From Indolivaga capnocytophagoides DSM 22835 (GTDB lineage: Bacteria; Bacteroidota; Bacteroidia; Bacteroidales; Dysgonomonadaceae): a stretch of DNA of 64,000 nucleotides. The notes beneath the pieces are model-generated. The model was not told the DNA's origin. It searched no databases and saw nothing but the letters and a program-made list of their open reading frames with translations. Positions 33,285 through 41,813 of this stretch are shown here, piece after piece; within the stretch, counting starts at the first letter, position 1; every line of letters starts with the position of its first letter. The position numbers and the translations under genes are program-made. The stretch covers positions 758,422 to 822,421 of the forward strand of contig NZ_KE384529.1 of assembly GCF_000426485.1 (NCBI RefSeq). Reading direction: 5' to 3'.

Positions 33285-34424
33285 ATGATCAGTAAATCTT
33301 TGAAACGAATAGCATTCGGACTACTAATTACAATATTGGTAGTCCTTGCTTTTGCAACAGTTATAGAAAAACTAAATGGGACAGAGTTTGTCTCCATAAA
33401 CATTTATGGTTCATGGTGGTTTGTTGTACTGTGGATCGCTTTCGGCATAAGTTCTTTTGCCTACATTATAGTCCGGAGTGCTTACAAACAAAAGCCAAGC
33501 TTTTGCCTCCATTGCTCATTGGGTATCATACTGATAGGTGCATTAGTTACATATCTTACAGCCGAGAGAGGATATATACACCTTAGGCAGGGAAAGCCCC
33601 TGAATGAATATGTTACTGAGGATGGAATGACAAAAAAAGCCCTTCCGTTTGAAGTGAAACTTGTATTATTTGAGATCGAATATCATGGAGAGAGTGACAA
33701 GCCTTCTGATTTCATGAGTTTTTTACGTGTCGATGGCGAAATGTGCAAGGTATCCATGAATAAAATATACACCAAAGACAATTACCGCCTTTACCAGCTG
33801 TCATACGATTCGGATGAAATGGGTACGGTATTATTGGTCAATCACGATCCCTGGGGAATAGGAATTACTTACACCGGATATATCCTGCTTGCCCTCTCTA
33901 TGCTTTGGATACTTTGGATACGTATCGGATGGAAAGGCTTAACAGCAATGCTGATTCCTATAGCTTGTCTTTGGTATTATATATCTCAGATCAACCCGAT
34001 GACACCGATTCTGCGTACCCCAATGCTCGCAGTGCACGTTTCTATCATTATATTTTCATATATACTATTCCTTATTATTACAGTCTTGGCAATAATAGGA
34101 GTCAGTTCATCGAAACAAAACGAAAAAATGTACCAGTGGAGTCAGCAAATGTTATACCCCGCTCTTTTTGCTTTGGCAGCAGGTATATTTATAGGAGCCG
34201 TATGGGCCAATATATCGTGGGGAAGGTATTGGGGCTGGGATGCGAAAGAGACTTGGGCTCTTATCACATTTCTAGTCTATTCGATACCACTTCACAAGAA
34301 AAGCTTTCCTGCATTTCAGCAACCGTTTAAGTACCATTGTTTTTGTATATTTGCTTTCCTAACCATACTGATGACTTTCTTAGGAGTAAGCTTTCTTCTG
34401 GGCGGCATACATAGCTATGTATGA
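33285..34424 (+). CDS. CcsA/ResC-type cytochrome c biogenesis protein with short ResB-like N-domain
   Basis: A 379-residue membrane protein. Residues 1-190 contain two spans and a periplasmic beta domain (EVKLVLFEIEYHGESDKPSDFMSFLRV), the ResB-like part. Residues 190-379 have six or so spans with the tryptophan-rich heme-handling motif SWGRYWGWDAKETWALITF. Full ResB-ResC fusions are about twice this size, so the N-domain is shortened. It would ligate heme to apocytochrome, most simply the di-heme protein before it. The 3' end overlaps the next gene by 4 bp (ATGA). Confidence 0.87.
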   Translation: MISKSLKRIAFGLLITILVVLAFATVIEKLNGTEFVSINIYGSWWFVVLWIAFGISSFAYIIVRSAYKQKPSFCLHCSLGIILIGALVTYLTAERGYIHLRQGKPLNEYVTEDGMTKKALPFEVKLVLFEIEYHGESDKPSDFMSFLRVDGEMCKVSMNKIYTKDNYRLYQLSYDSDEMGTVLLVNHDPWGIGITYTGYILLALSMLWILWIRIGWKGLTAMLIPIACLWYYISQINPMTPILRTPMLAVHVSIIIFSYILFLIITVLAIIGVSSSKQNEKMYQWSQQMLYPALFALAAGIFIGAVWANISWGRYWGWDAKETWALITFLVYSIPLHKKSFPAFQQPFKYHCFCIFAFLTILMTFLGVSFLLGGIHSYV

Positions 34425-35587
34425 AACAGGCTCTAAATCACAGGAAACATTATTGTTTAAAATTAAAAAGTACAGATACAGTGAAATACATTTTAGATAC
34501 AGTCCGTATACCGGAATATCATATAAGCCTGAAACCCCTTTCGGCTAACACTTTCGAAGAAGAACTCAACAGCTTATACCAACAGTATATCAATACAACT
34601 AAAGAGTTAAATGTTTCAACCCGCAACTTAATCTTCGCCAAAGTATTTATGGCAGATTACATCAACCGGAAAAAGGAATTTGAGACTCACCCGATAATAA
34701 CGGAAATCACCGACAGTAATTGCCCGGTCTCTATTATAGAACAGCCGCCATTAGACGGAAACAAAATAAATATACTGCTCATTTTCATTGAAGCAGACCA
34801 CATAGAAAAATACAAGGACAATGAAGTTTACTTTTGCCAGATAAATGAGCAAAAACATATTTATCAGAATGTTATATCGTTTCCGTTATCTGTGAATACA
34901 GTATATGATCAGAGCATCTACGCATTCAGAAAGCATATAGATCTTCTTGAACAAAACAAGATGAATCTGAAAGACAATTGTGTCCGCACATGGATATATT
35001 CGCGTGATGTCGACAAAGACTACTCTCACATAGTTAAAGCTCGAAATGACATATTCGAAGAACAGGATCTGACGACATCGACACACTTTATAGCCTCAAC
35101 CGGAATCGAAGGTAAAGGATTATATCCTCAATCAAACATAAATATCGATTTCTATTCCATCGCCAATATTGATAAATACGAAATCCGATATCTTCAGGCT
35201 TTGGAGTACCTTAATAATACGGCTGAATACGGAGTCGCTTTCGAAAGAGGAACAAGCATTACATATCAGGACAAAAAACATATTTTCATTTCGGGTACTG
35301 CCAGCATAGACAAATACGGAGAATGCCTATTTAGGAACAATGTACTAAAACAATCCGAACGATTATTCGTCAATATAAGCATGTTATTGAAGGATGCCGA
35401 AGCGGAGATGAAACACATTGCACAAATGATCGTATATCTCCGAAATGTATCAGACTATACAATAATAAACAAATACATACAGAATAATTATCCCGATACG
35501 CCTTTCGTTATAGTAGCAGGCAGAGTGTGCCGCCCCGAATGGCTTATAGAAGTAGAATGTATAGCCGTTCTGAATACTGAGAAGTGA
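34421..35587 (+). CDS. Rid/chorismatase-fold protein (YjgF-like)
   Basis: A 388-residue soluble protein resembling chorismatases (FkbO/Hyg5/XanB2), which have two YjgF/Rid-type domains. CVRTWIYSRDVDKDYSHIVKARNDIFEE, FIASTGIEGKG, and HIFISGTASIDKYGE are the recognisable parts. XanB2-like members turn chorismate into hydroxybenzoates; whether this copy has the catalytic residues is uncertain. It is translationally coupled to CcsA. A role in making a redox or iron-binding aromatic compound is possible but inferred from place only. No secretion signal is present. Confidence 0.72.
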   Translation: MKQALNHRKHYCLKLKSTDTVKYILDTVRIPEYHISLKPLSANTFEEELNSLYQQYINTTKELNVSTRNLIFAKVFMADYINRKKEFETHPIITEITDSNCPVSIIEQPPLDGNKINILLIFIEADHIEKYKDNEVYFCQINEQKHIYQNVISFPLSVNTVYDQSIYAFRKHIDLLEQNKMNLKDNCVRTWIYSRDVDKDYSHIVKARNDIFEEQDLTTSTHFIASTGIEGKGLYPQSNINIDFYSIANIDKYEIRYLQALEYLNNTAEYGVAFERGTSITYQDKKHIFISGTASIDKYGECLFRNNVLKQSERLFVNISMLLKDAEAEMKHIAQMIVYLRNVSDYTIINKYIQNNYPDTPFVIVAGRVCRPEWLIEVECIAVLNTEK

Positions 35588-35608
35588 TATTAAATCAGGT
35601 TTCAATAA

Positions 35609-35646
35609 AACAAGGAGAAGACACAGCATGAAGTCTTCTCCTTGTT
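35609..35646 (+). terminator. Bidirectional terminator
   Basis: AACAAGGAGAAGAC pairs with GTCTTCTCCTTGTT (35633-35646). It ends the imelysin operon and, from the other side, the fimbrial-like cluster. Confidence 0.85.
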
Positions 35647-35681
35647 GGTTTAGATAATGAACAAGTGAATGCTAACAAGAT

Positions 35682-36362
35682 TTATTTTTTCCAGTTTTTG
35701 GCACGTTTGCGTAACTGATCCAAAGAGTTCACTTCAGGTTCGGGCTTAACGTGTTCTTTTTGAGGAGCGGGTGCTCCCTGAATAGTAGGCGAAGACTTAA
35801 CTTCTTTTTTCGGAGTTAGTTTCGGAGCAATAGTCGACTGATAATGATTAAAAGCTTCTTTCAAATGTTCCGCTTCTTCCTTGTTCAAAGATATGGTCTG
35901 ATAGCCCTGAGCATAATGAACTACAAAATTTTCGACCAGATTATCTTTCAGAAAAGATAAATCTCCGGAAAATAAAACCCTGATATCAGCAGTCTTCTGC
36001 ACAACTGTATTCATACGGCGAGCCTTGGCATAACGAACGGCATTTAGCTCATACTTCCCGTTAGATGTGGCAAATTCGATCTTCTGATTTTTAAAATACT
36101 CTACAGGAACCGCTTCTTCAAATACAGCGTCGGTAAACATATATTTCAACGATAGATTGAAGTAAGATTTTCCATCTTCATTCATAAAGCGTACCGAAAT
36201 CATAGGTTCTTTGAACCGGGGTTTCTTTTGAAGTTTACCTAAAGAGATGGTTTTCCAATCGGTAGAAACCGCATCCTTCGAATCCTGATCATCAGACTGA
36301 GCAAAAATGCTCAGTCCGGTAAACATACATACAGATAATAACAAATATTTTATATACTTCAT
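35682..36362 (-). CDS. Secreted protein at end of surface cluster
   Basis: A 226-residue protein with signal peptide (1-21). The body is beta-rich (about 35-170, e.g. EPMISVRFMNEDGKSYFNLSLKYMFTDAVF), and the C-terminus is a Pro/Lys-rich linker (about 175-215) ending RAKNWKK. It is the last gene of the minus-strand cluster. An exact palindrome lies 17 bp before its start. Family not recognised. Confidence 0.75.
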   Translation of the reverse strand: MKYIKYLLLSVCMFTGLSIFAQSDDQDSKDAVSTDWKTISLGKLQKKPRFKEPMISVRFMNEDGKSYFNLSLKYMFTDAVFEEAVPVEYFKNQKIEFATSNGKYELNAVRYAKARRMNTVVQKTADIRVLFSGDLSFLKDNLVENFVVHYAQGYQTISLNKEEAEHLKEAFNHYQSTIAPKLTPKKEVKSSPTIQGAPAPQKEHVKPEPEVNSLDQLRKRAKNWKK

Positions 36363-36376
36363 AATCTTTACTTTTT

Positions 36377-36483
36377 TAGGTCTAAGACCTTTTTTAATTA
36401 ATATTTATTCTCCACACTCCCTTTTTCAACGTCTTATGGATATTAAGGTCTATTACAGCACTAAATACTTTCTATAACTTAAA
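36377..36483 (+). repeat. Dispersed element copy with altered middle
   Basis: Exact palindrome GGTCTAAGACC (36379-36389) at one end and CACTAAATACTTTCTATAAC near the other, flanking an unrelated centre. It fills the gap between the 226-residue and 760-residue genes. Confidence 0.65.
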
Positions 36484-36496
36484 AGCATCCAAACTC

Positions 36497-38779
36497 TTAA
36501 TCCCTGTGAAGTTTCGACCAAAGACTAAGCCTGTTAGCCAATCCTGTAACTTCCGAATCGAGACTTACTCTATTATATAAATTCGGATCTAGTTCGCACG
36601 CCTTTATAAGGTGTCCCGAAGCCTTTTGATCGTCATTCTTCCTTACCGCTATTATTGCCAGCAGATATTCATTTTTAGCAGCCTGAGGCAATTTGTTTAA
36701 CAAATCCTCTGCTTTATCATTGTATCCCATACAAGCCAGACAAAGAGCAGCATTAAAGTCAGGATAGTTTGCCAATACTTCAAGAGCAGGCATATACTCT
36801 CCGTTTCTCAATAATTTGATAGCCTCCGCATAATCTTCACGGAAAGTTTCTCTCACAGTATCTTTCTCGATATCAGGACGGCTTATCTCTACTCTGAAAT
36901 CAATACGTTCCAACTTGGGGTATATCTCATTTTTTATGATTTTATAATCTTCCGGAAAATCCTTTTTGATATCCTCTTCCGTCTGATCTGGATAAGTTGC
37001 CGTAGTAAGCCTGCTGATTATCTCTTGTCCATTAGGCATATCACTGCGCAACTGTATTTCTTTGACCAGCGTATTCCAGTCTTCGCCTTTTGGTGTCACG
37101 GCAAAGTGGACAGGCATTTTAGATCTCAGGTATTCTATAACCGATTCCGCCCGATGTTGAGATAAAGCATAATTACTGTCCCAGTCTCCGGATAAGTCAA
37201 CTGAGCTTTGTATAGTTATACTGTCTACTGCGAGTCCTTCCTTGGATGAATATACTTTATATGCCTCTAGCAGTTTATCGAATATACCGGAATTGGAACT
37301 TTCATCAAACTTCGAAACCTTCTTCGATTTGTACTTCGGATAAACGGTTATCTTATCAAACATAAATTTATGAAGCTGTACACGCTCGGTAGCCAATGAA
37401 TTTTCGGCAAGCTGAGACAATGACGCAATGTAATAAGTGAGTGTATCCGAAGGTGGAAATTCAAACACGGTACGATCCATAGCCTCCACCTTGGAAGTTA
37501 ACACCACTTTGAGATTCTTCATTCCGGGTCTTACCTTCCATGGCTGCCTGTATGTATAAACCATGTTTTCTTCGGCTGTGATAACTGTATCTGTCCTGAT
37601 TCCTTTTGTGTCGGTACGATACGGAAACTGCACTATTTCTTTGAATATATCGTCCTTGCGGTTCATATTCATCTCATTCAAAACGATTTCGTCTATAAGA
37701 TAATGATGCTTTGCTATTTTCACCGAATCTTCCGCCGTAAAAGGTTTTGCTTTCAGATCCCTGATGGTCAATCCTTTTGCATAAAGATTGCGGTACTTTC
37801 GCGGAATATGGCTGCGTTTCAGCACACTGTCTTTTTGTGCATGTATATTCATATCCACCGACACGGTATCGACCCAATGTAAAGAGAACCGGTCTTTAAG
37901 AAAACGCACATAATCTTTTTCGTACTTCTGTACATACTTCGAATGATAATCTTCAGGCTCCTTCTGTTTCCTCACATTCTTATCGGTCAGATTCTCTGCT
38001 TTCCTCCAGTACTTTTCATACATATGGCGTTTATGACGCATCACAATCGCTTCCATACTGAGAAACTCCATTTCGTTCATTTTCTTCCAGTTCTCATAAT
38101 CCATCATCAGATCATACTGAGCCCTGAAATCGTTATAGTTGCGTTTCTGTACTTTATGAATTTCTTTATCAAGCCCTTTCCAATCGACAAACAATGAATC
38201 GTACGCCGAAGGCGAAACTATAGTAGATAAAAAATCGCTGTAAGCCTCATAGTCACCAACCTGTTTATCCTTAAAGCTATCTCCTGTAAGAATTACTGTA
38301 TCAAGCGGACAAATGCTATCTCCGTCTATTATTCTGGGAGTCAATACCAATCGCCAATTCGGATCTAATACATCGACCGGAGCCAAAATATCAAAATCGA
38401 TATTCACCTTACCATCACGTTCGGGGGCAAAGTGAGATTTAACTTTCACAACTACCTCGTTAAGCTTGTATACTTTGGTCGTGTCCAATTTTACGGCATC
38501 GCTTGCAAAAACCTCTCCTTCCTGAAGAGATTGCTGTTCACCACGATTCGAAAACGAAACCTCTTCAGAAACAGTCCGGGGTCCATCCTTACCTTCGAGA
38601 CCTCCACCTTTAACAAAGTCTATCTCGGGTTTAGCAGTCTGCATAAAAAGTCTTTCTATATCCAACCGATTATACTGCTTGCGTGATCCGCACGACGAAA
38701 AAGCAAAAACGACGGTCAATAACGAAAGGAGTAATAAAAAACTAATAAAAATAGTCAGGATGTTTCTTTTCATATCCAT
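36497..38779 (-). CDS. Large OmpA-like/TPR lipoprotein
   Basis: A 760-residue lipoprotein (SSCGS lipobox near residue 30). Residues about 90-480 are a long region of unknown fold with beta and charged helical parts. Residues about 500-650 look like an OmpA-type peptidoglycan-binding fold (ITIQSSVDLSGDWDSNYALSQHRAESVIEYL), interrupted by a long insert. Residues 660-750 hold TPR-like helices. Proteins of this layout occur with DUF3868/fimbrial clusters of Bacteroidota, where they are thought to anchor assembly to the wall. The role here is inferred. Confidence 0.78.
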   Translation of the reverse strand: MDMKRNILTIFISFLLLLSLLTVVFAFSSCGSRKQYNRLDIERLFMQTAKPEIDFVKGGGLEGKDGPRTVSEEVSFSNRGEQQSLQEGEVFASDAVKLDTTKVYKLNEVVVKVKSHFAPERDGKVNIDFDILAPVDVLDPNWRLVLTPRIIDGDSICPLDTVILTGDSFKDKQVGDYEAYSDFLSTIVSPSAYDSLFVDWKGLDKEIHKVQKRNYNDFRAQYDLMMDYENWKKMNEMEFLSMEAIVMRHKRHMYEKYWRKAENLTDKNVRKQKEPEDYHSKYVQKYEKDYVRFLKDRFSLHWVDTVSVDMNIHAQKDSVLKRSHIPRKYRNLYAKGLTIRDLKAKPFTAEDSVKIAKHHYLIDEIVLNEMNMNRKDDIFKEIVQFPYRTDTKGIRTDTVITAEENMVYTYRQPWKVRPGMKNLKVVLTSKVEAMDRTVFEFPPSDTLTYYIASLSQLAENSLATERVQLHKFMFDKITVYPKYKSKKVSKFDESSNSGIFDKLLEAYKVYSSKEGLAVDSITIQSSVDLSGDWDSNYALSQHRAESVIEYLRSKMPVHFAVTPKGEDWNTLVKEIQLRSDMPNGQEIISRLTTATYPDQTEEDIKKDFPEDYKIIKNEIYPKLERIDFRVEISRPDIEKDTVRETFREDYAEAIKLLRNGEYMPALEVLANYPDFNAALCLACMGYNDKAEDLLNKLPQAAKNEYLLAIIAVRKNDDQKASGHLIKACELDPNLYNRVSLDSEVTGLANRLSLWSKLHRD

Positions 38780-38791
38780 GTTGTTCCAATT

Positions 38792-38838
38792 TAGGTCACA
38801 GACCTATTTATATCATTAAATACTTTCTTTTACTTAAT
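38792..38838 (+). repeat. Compact copy of dispersed element (middle missing)
   Basis: GGTCACAGACC (38794-38804) is followed directly by TATTTATATCATTAAATACT and TTC. The two ends of the larger element are fused. It lies 13 bp before the 760-residue gene. Confidence 0.8.
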
Positions 38839-39570
38839 ACGTGTTATGCTAAGCCTCAGCCGGGGGATTTTGATATGTAACATATCGCTCCGGCTCATAG
38901 CGGAATATCCTAGTTTAATTTCAGTCAATACAGGAACAGCATCTTTATATGTATATTCGGGATCACACATATATTGCTCTTCTACAATCCAATCCTGACC
39001 TATCCCTTTAGGTTTATCAGTCTGTTCAGTCTTATTTTTCTTATATAAGGTATATTTTCCTTGCAATTCTCCGGCATCATTGATCTTTCCGGTAGCTTCA
39101 TATCTATAGTTTCCCAGTTCGAAATTAAAAACATCACACAGTGTGTCATTTTTCACCACTAACTTGAGGTTATTCGCTCTGTAAACTTCATCTTCAACTA
39201 ACTTCACTTCGCGTCCGCCTCCTTTCACAACCTCGTTCTTGCGCTTCCACTTCCGCTTATCGCAGTTAATAACAACTAAACCATTCAGCCGGCCATCGAC
39301 AAAAGTAGCGGTTATCATCTCCTGTCCTGACCAATTACTCGGATGCCCTTTAGGCAACGACCACTGTCTTCTGTATTTTCCGTGAGGGATTTTCCTTCCA
39401 TCCGGAGTTTTGTAATACTCATAGGTCTCCATGCAATCGGTACGCCTATCCCTGAACTCTTCGACAAATATCGTTCGGCCATCTTTTTCTTTTCCCTTAT
39501 TTTTATCTTTTGATATTACGGGAATTGCAGAAGCCAAACACAACAGCAACAAAATGAATTTATTCTTCAT
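38830..39570 (-). CDS. Exported protein with MORN-like turn repeats
   Basis: A 246-residue protein with signal peptide (1-20). ETYEYYKTPDGRKIPHGKYRRQW and DGRLNGLVVI, GELQGKYTLYKK have the Gly-containing strand-turn pattern of MORN-like or toxin-antitoxin YwqK-like repeats. Family call is weak. It is in the cluster between the bactofilin side and the OmpA/TPR lipoprotein; a palindrome lies 21 bp before its start. Confidence 0.75.
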   Translation of the reverse strand: MKNKFILLLLCLASAIPVISKDKNKGKEKDGRTIFVEEFRDRRTDCMETYEYYKTPDGRKIPHGKYRRQWSLPKGHPSNWSGQEMITATFVDGRLNGLVVINCDKRKWKRKNEVVKGGGREVKLVEDEVYRANNLKLVVKNDTLCDVFNFELGNYRYEATGKINDAGELQGKYTLYKKNKTEQTDKPKGIGQDWIVEEQYMCDPEYTYKDAVPVLTEIKLGYSAMSRSDMLHIKIPRLRLSITRIK

Positions 39571-39588
39571 ATACTTATATTATTTATG

Positions 39589-39603
39589 AAGGTCTGCCGA
39601 CCT
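39589..39603 (-). repeat. Palindrome copy (enlarged centre)
   Basis: AAGGTCTGCCGACCT, arms GGTC/GACC with a 4-base centre, 21 bp before the start at 39570. Confidence 0.6.
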
Positions 39604-39799
39604 ACTTACATTATCATTCAACCTTGATTTATCCATTATCCAGATATCCAACCCTTTCCGCAATCTCTCCTGATTTCTCAGGAAAGATTGACTCGAAAGG
39701 TATCATACGAACTTCCCAGTCAGTATAATAGAGGATTGAACAAAACGATATTAGTTATCTTCTTTTCTTCAATGAATAATTAAGGGGATTATATCTTTT

Positions 39800-39814
39800 A
39801 GGTCTCAAACCTTT
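39800..39814 (-). repeat. Palindrome copy (one change)
   Basis: AGGTCTCAAACCTTT (core GGTCTCAAACC at 39801-39811), between the 128-residue and 246-residue genes. Confidence 0.6.
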
Positions 39815-39868
39815 TTGTTATTTCTTTCAATACACTGATTTATATTTTCTGTCAGCTGATAGTTTGTG

Positions 39869-40255
39869 TCATAAATCGCATTGAGCCTGAAGCCATTTCT
39901 CTCCATTCCACACATACACACCCTGAGGCATCTTACTCCCTTGATTGCCTGTATGCAATACCATCAATCCGATCAGAGACTTTTTCGTATCATTGTAGCC
40001 TTTATCTTCGGGATCGGCAAAAGGTTCCAGATTATTCACACCCTTTAATTCGACCTTGGTCAACTGTATCGAATTGTGCTGCATATCTACTTTTGAAGAT
40101 ACCAATGAAGCAGGCAGGCTTTTGTTTTGAGCGACTGTTTTTCCTGATAACGGATGTACACTCTGAGGGTGAACAGCCATTGCCGTAAAGCAGTTTAATA
40201 ATATGACACTTAAATAAATAAAGGTTGCATGCCTTCTTATTTTTTCAGTAAACAT
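39869..40255 (-). CDS. Small secreted protein
   Basis: A 128-residue protein with signal peptide (about 1-28). The rest is hydrophilic and ends GVYVWNGEKWLQAQC, a pattern seen at the ends of Bacteroidota surface proteins that carry a short receptor or tail motif. It is part of the surface cluster. No family recognised; a single late Cys is unusual for an exported protein. Confidence 0.65.
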   Translation of the reverse strand: MFTEKIRRHATFIYLSVILLNCFTAMAVHPQSVHPLSGKTVAQNKSLPASLVSSKVDMQHNSIQLTKVELKGVNNLEPFADPEDKGYNDTKKSLIGLMVLHTGNQGSKMPQGVYVWNGEKWLQAQCDL

Positions 40256-40347
40256 ATAAATATCAATTATTTATAATTATACAATAGCCGGTAGGGGCTG
40301 AAGTTTCATTCCATTCGGAAACGATCAGACACCTGTCATGAAGTGTA

Positions 40348-40719
40348 TTATACGGGAACATTCTCCATCTTACAATTTCCGCAAAAACTGGCTCCGGCTT
40401 CAATCTCCAGATTGGCAGCAATAAGATCACCGTTACAAAAAGACGAAGCTCTTAGAATAGCTATCTCCGATACAATAATATCACCATATATCTTCCCTAC
40501 CAGTTCCACCGACTTACTTCTGATAGTACCTGTTACACATCCTCCCAAGCCAACGATTACCCGTCCCTGACTGTTTATATTTCCCGATACATTACCATCT
40601 ATCCTAAGGTCATCATCAATATTTATCTCCCCCCTGATAGTTGCTGCATTAGAAAGAATACTCAGGCTATCGGAAATAGTTAAGGGAGAATACTCTTTCT
40701 TCTTATTTTTGTTTAACAT
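40348..40719 (-). CDS. Bactofilin
   Basis: A 123-residue cytoskeletal protein. Residues about 20-110 are a right-handed beta-helix with regular Gly-rich turns (IRGEINIDDDLRIDGNVSGNINSQGRVIVG, then GTIRSKSVELVGKIYGDI), the bactofilin fold. Bactofilins polymerise without nucleotide and place wall or appendage enzymes. The ATG at 40719 was chosen; an upstream ATG overlaps the outer-membrane gene. The beta-helix lies within a surface-appendage cluster, an unusual place. Function inferred from family. Confidence 0.88.
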   Translation of the reverse strand: MLNKNKKKEYSPLTISDSLSILSNAATIRGEINIDDDLRIDGNVSGNINSQGRVIVGLGGCVTGTIRSKSVELVGKIYGDIIVSEIAILRASSFCNGDLIAANLEIEAGASFCGNCKMENVPV

Positions 40720-40747
40720 GATATATACTAATCGTTTGTGTTTATTA

Positions 40748-41353
40748 TTAAAAAACATATGCCAGACTAACGGTGCAACCTCTGTCTCTAAGTGAAATTT
40801 CTCGATCACCCAACAATAAGTGATTCTCGGAAAAGCTCAAATTATAGTCGGCATCAAGTCTCAGATAGGGTAATAAATAAACGCCGGCTCCGAAAACAAC
40901 ACCGTTTCGAAACTTATCCGAGCCTTTACGGTACTTGAGGGATTCAGAACTTTCATTATCCTTTATTTCTCCCGAAAACACATAAGATGAATATACTCCG
41001 GCCTTAACCAACGGTTTAAACTTGAACTGATTCCATGTTTTCTGAAAAACAATTGGGAGTTCGATAAAATTCTCGGAAAAATAATAGGAAATTCCGGTGG
41101 TATTATCCAGGTTATGGCGTAACGAAAACTCCCGGTAACGATACATCAATCCTACATTTACGGACAAGTCTTCGGCAAACAAATTCGTTTCGTAATACAA
41201 TCCGACTTTACAACCGATCTTCTGACTAAGTCCCACGCCCTGATATTTTATAGACGAGCCATCGAAATTTAAACCTGCGAGGATACCAAATCTTTGAGCC
41301 TGACACACAATTCCACTAACAAACAAAAAAACAGAAAGAACAAAAATCTTCAT
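40748..41353 (-). CDS. Outer-membrane beta-barrel protein (PorT-like)
   Basis: A 201-residue protein with signal peptide (1-19) and eight or so amphipathic strands, beginning RFGILAGLNFDGSSIKYQG and ending with TVSLAYVF (aromatic C-terminus). The pattern is that of the small PorT/OMP_b-brl family. It overlaps the upstream gene by 4 bp (41350-41353). The role in the cluster is unknown. Confidence 0.8.
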   Translation of the reverse strand: MKIFVLSVFLFVSGIVCQAQRFGILAGLNFDGSSIKYQGVGLSQKIGCKVGLYYETNLFAEDLSVNVGLMYRYREFSLRHNLDNTTGISYYFSENFIELPIVFQKTWNQFKFKPLVKAGVYSSYVFSGEIKDNESSESLKYRKGSDKFRNGVVFGAGVYLLPYLRLDADYNLSFSENHLLLGDREISLRDRGCTVSLAYVF

Positions 41354-41757
41354 AAGTCAACTACCGGATATAAAGTCTTAATACTATGATACAAATTTCG
41401 GGTCTGGGCATACAAGTTAGATGGCATGATAGTAGTGAGGCTGTTTTTCCAAAGGGAGAAACCTTTGCATCTTACAGCACAACCAACAATAATCTCCGAT
41501 TCGGATTCTTGTATTATATCCAGATAAGGATTATTTGATTTCATTCTGTTTACATCTTTTAAAGCAGCAAAAAGAATTGCACTATCGCCTTTTAGATACT
41601 GAACTTTTAATACAGTATCAACTGAACTTGTTGAAAATAAATAAAATGCAGACCGCTCAAATGCGAACCAATAATTATCAATTTTATACAGATGGATAAA
41701 ACTGTTATTATCCTGTTCTCTCTGCCAAATTTGTTTTATATCACCCATAACCATCAT
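41350..41757 (-). CDS. Cytoplasmic protein of surface cluster, unknown
   Basis: A 135-residue protein without a signal peptide. ATGs at 41757, 41754 and 41748 are all in frame; the last would give the palindrome the same 17-bp spacing seen at other cluster genes. No family recognised. A 4-bp overlap couples it to the barrel gene that follows. Confidence 0.65.
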   Translation of the reverse strand: MMVMGDIKQIWQREQDNNSFIHLYKIDNYWFAFERSAFYLFSTSSVDTVLKVQYLKGDSAILFAALKDVNRMKSNNPYLDIIQESESEIIVGCAVRCKGFSLWKNSLTTIMPSNLYAQTRNLYHSIKTLYPVVDL

Positions 41758-41763
41758 ATTTTG

Positions 41764-41776
41764 AGGTCTCAGACCT
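41764..41776 (-). repeat. Intergenic palindrome copy (exact)
   Basis: Core GGTCTCAGACC at 41765-41775, 17 bp before the likely start at 41748. Confidence 0.8.
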
Positions 41777-41813
41777 GTTATCGTTGCTTACTCACTTCAC
41801 AGACAAACAGTAT

